This document shows, piece after piece, positions 63,422 to 64,000 of a stretch of 64,000 nucleotides of DNA (its first letter is position 1; every line of letters begins with the position of its first letter). The notes beneath the pieces are model-generated. The model was not told where the DNA came from and searched no databases. It was given only the letters and a program-made list of their open reading frames with translations. The stretch lies in NCBI GenBank assembly GCA_964539095.1, contig CAZIFL010000015.1, forward strand, positions 5,079 through 69,078. Direction: 5' to 3'. A program made the translations under genes and the position numbers. The DNA comes from DAIPKP01 sp964539095. Its GTDB lineage: Bacteria; Synergistota; Synergistia; Synergistales; Aminiphilaceae.

Positions 63422-64000
63422 ATGCGTGGAGTAGTGAAGATCGGCGGTGCTGCGGGAAACTGTGCGGTTCCCCTCATGGAAGAGGTGGCGGAGCGGGTGA
63501 GTTTGGGAGAAGAGTGGGTGGTGGTGCACGGCGCCAGTGCCCGGATGAACCAGCTCTGTGAAAATGCGGGGATTACCCCCCGGCACGTGATGAGCCCCGG
63601 AGGATATCGGAGCCGTTTTGTGGGAGTGGCGGAACAGGCTCTCTTTGAGGCAGCGGCCTCCCGGAACTCCGTGGAGCTTCTGGAACTCTTGAGTGAGCAG
63701 GGGGGGCGGGGGTGCCCGGTCTTTCCTTCGGCACAGCGATCCGTTCAGGCATGCCGCAAGGACTCTCTGCGGATTCTGGAGGAGGGGCGCTCCAGGGTGC
63801 TTCGGGGAAATTACAGCGGTCGTATCTCCCAGGTCTATACGGAAGCGGTGGAAGAAATTCTTGGCTGCGGCGGCATCCCTCTTCTTCCTCCTCTGGGGTA
63901 CGACCAGGAGAGCGGCCTCTCCCTTAACGTGGATGGGGATCGGCTCGCCGCAGCGGTGGCGGAAGCTCTGGGAGCCTCGGTGCTGGTAATCGCCAGTAAT
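63422..64000 (+). CDS. lysZ: LysZ, LysW-linked amino acid kinase (ArgB-like), 3'-truncated
   Basis: The first 193 residues are present. The amino acid kinase fold is clear: VVKIGGAAGN (phosphate-binding Lys), VVVHGASARMNQLC, GGYRSRFVGV and LSLNVDGDRLAAAVAEALGA. It phosphorylates the LysW-bound side-chain carboxylate. GAGGAGG precedes the ATG. The gene runs off the window end. Confidence 0.94.
   Translation, partial: MRGVVKIGGAAGNCAVPLMEEVAERVSLGEEWVVVHGASARMNQLCENAGITPRHVMSPGGYRSRFVGVAEQALFEAAASRNSVELLELLSEQGGRGCPVFPSAQRSVQACRKDSLRILEEGRSRVLRGNYSGRISQVYTEAVEEILGCGGIPLLPPLGYDQESGLSLNVDGDRLAAAVAEALGASVLVIASN

Overview
The window looks like a chromosomal segment of an anaerobic, amino-acid- and peptide-degrading diderm of the phylum Synergistota. 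The main evidence is a large secreted protein (54129-57605) whose tail has the Gly-Cys / hydrophobic / Arg-Lys layout of the Synergist-CTERM sorting signal. Supporting evidence is an outer-membrane TolC-type gene, a LysW-type lysine/arginine pathway, and many amino-acid and amide catabolism genes (YtcJ-type amidohydrolases, TRAP and YfcC carriers, a glycyl radical enzyme).

Layout. 1-837: 3'-truncated APC amino-acid antiporter. 1183-3975: RiPP precursor array 1, with four intact Nif11-type precursors, one collapsed precursor and a secreted C39-like peptidase, all minus strand. 4207-6550: secreted TPR/PKD-like protein with a Pro-rich 24-bp repeat crossing an assembly gap. 6823-18000: solute-binding protein, carbonic anhydrase, two YtcJ-type amidohydrolases, PucR regulator, YfcC permease, M20 peptidase, GltD-like flavoprotein. 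18437-28823: minus-strand catabolic block (glycyl radical enzyme and activase, amidohydrolase, TRAP transporter, ornithine-cyclodeaminase-like and 2-hydroxyacid dehydrogenases), with a divergent FadR-type regulator at 29373. 30446-35749: arginase-family protein, broken amidase, fourth amidohydrolase, DedA/PAP2/LssY membrane protein. 35877-36911: YhcG-type nuclease flanked by a duplicated end of the neighbouring ABC gene.

36939-52445 is the main accessory system: two NHLM-type ABC exporters, a HlyD-type adaptor and a TolC-type channel (export), then YcaO, TfuA and an asparagine-synthetase-like protein (modification), four more Nif11-type precursors, and a small protein coupled to a MerR-family regulator. 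Across both loci there are eight intact precursors. Their leaders are 70-71 residues ending in GG, and their cores are 19-44 residues, Cys-free, hydrophobic and Ala/Gly-rich. Four promoters, one before each precursor array, one before the YcaO operon and one before the MerR gene, each combine a TTGAC-type -35, a 19-bp spacer and a TATACT-like -10, with CACTGTGT or a close variant in the same register of the spacer. That is the architecture of MerR-activated promoters. It ties the two loci, 45 kb apart, into one inferred regulon. The TfuA partner and cores poor in (in one case lacking) Cys, Ser and Thr suggest backbone modification such as thioamidation rather than azoline formation. This is inference.

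52700-60545: secreted leucine-rich-repeat protein, the Synergist-CTERM protein, a MITE-like element, and a PhnD-like binding protein overlapping a GGDEF cyclase. 60669-64000: strong promoter, T-box leader and lysW-lysX-lysY-lysZ, the last cut by the window end.
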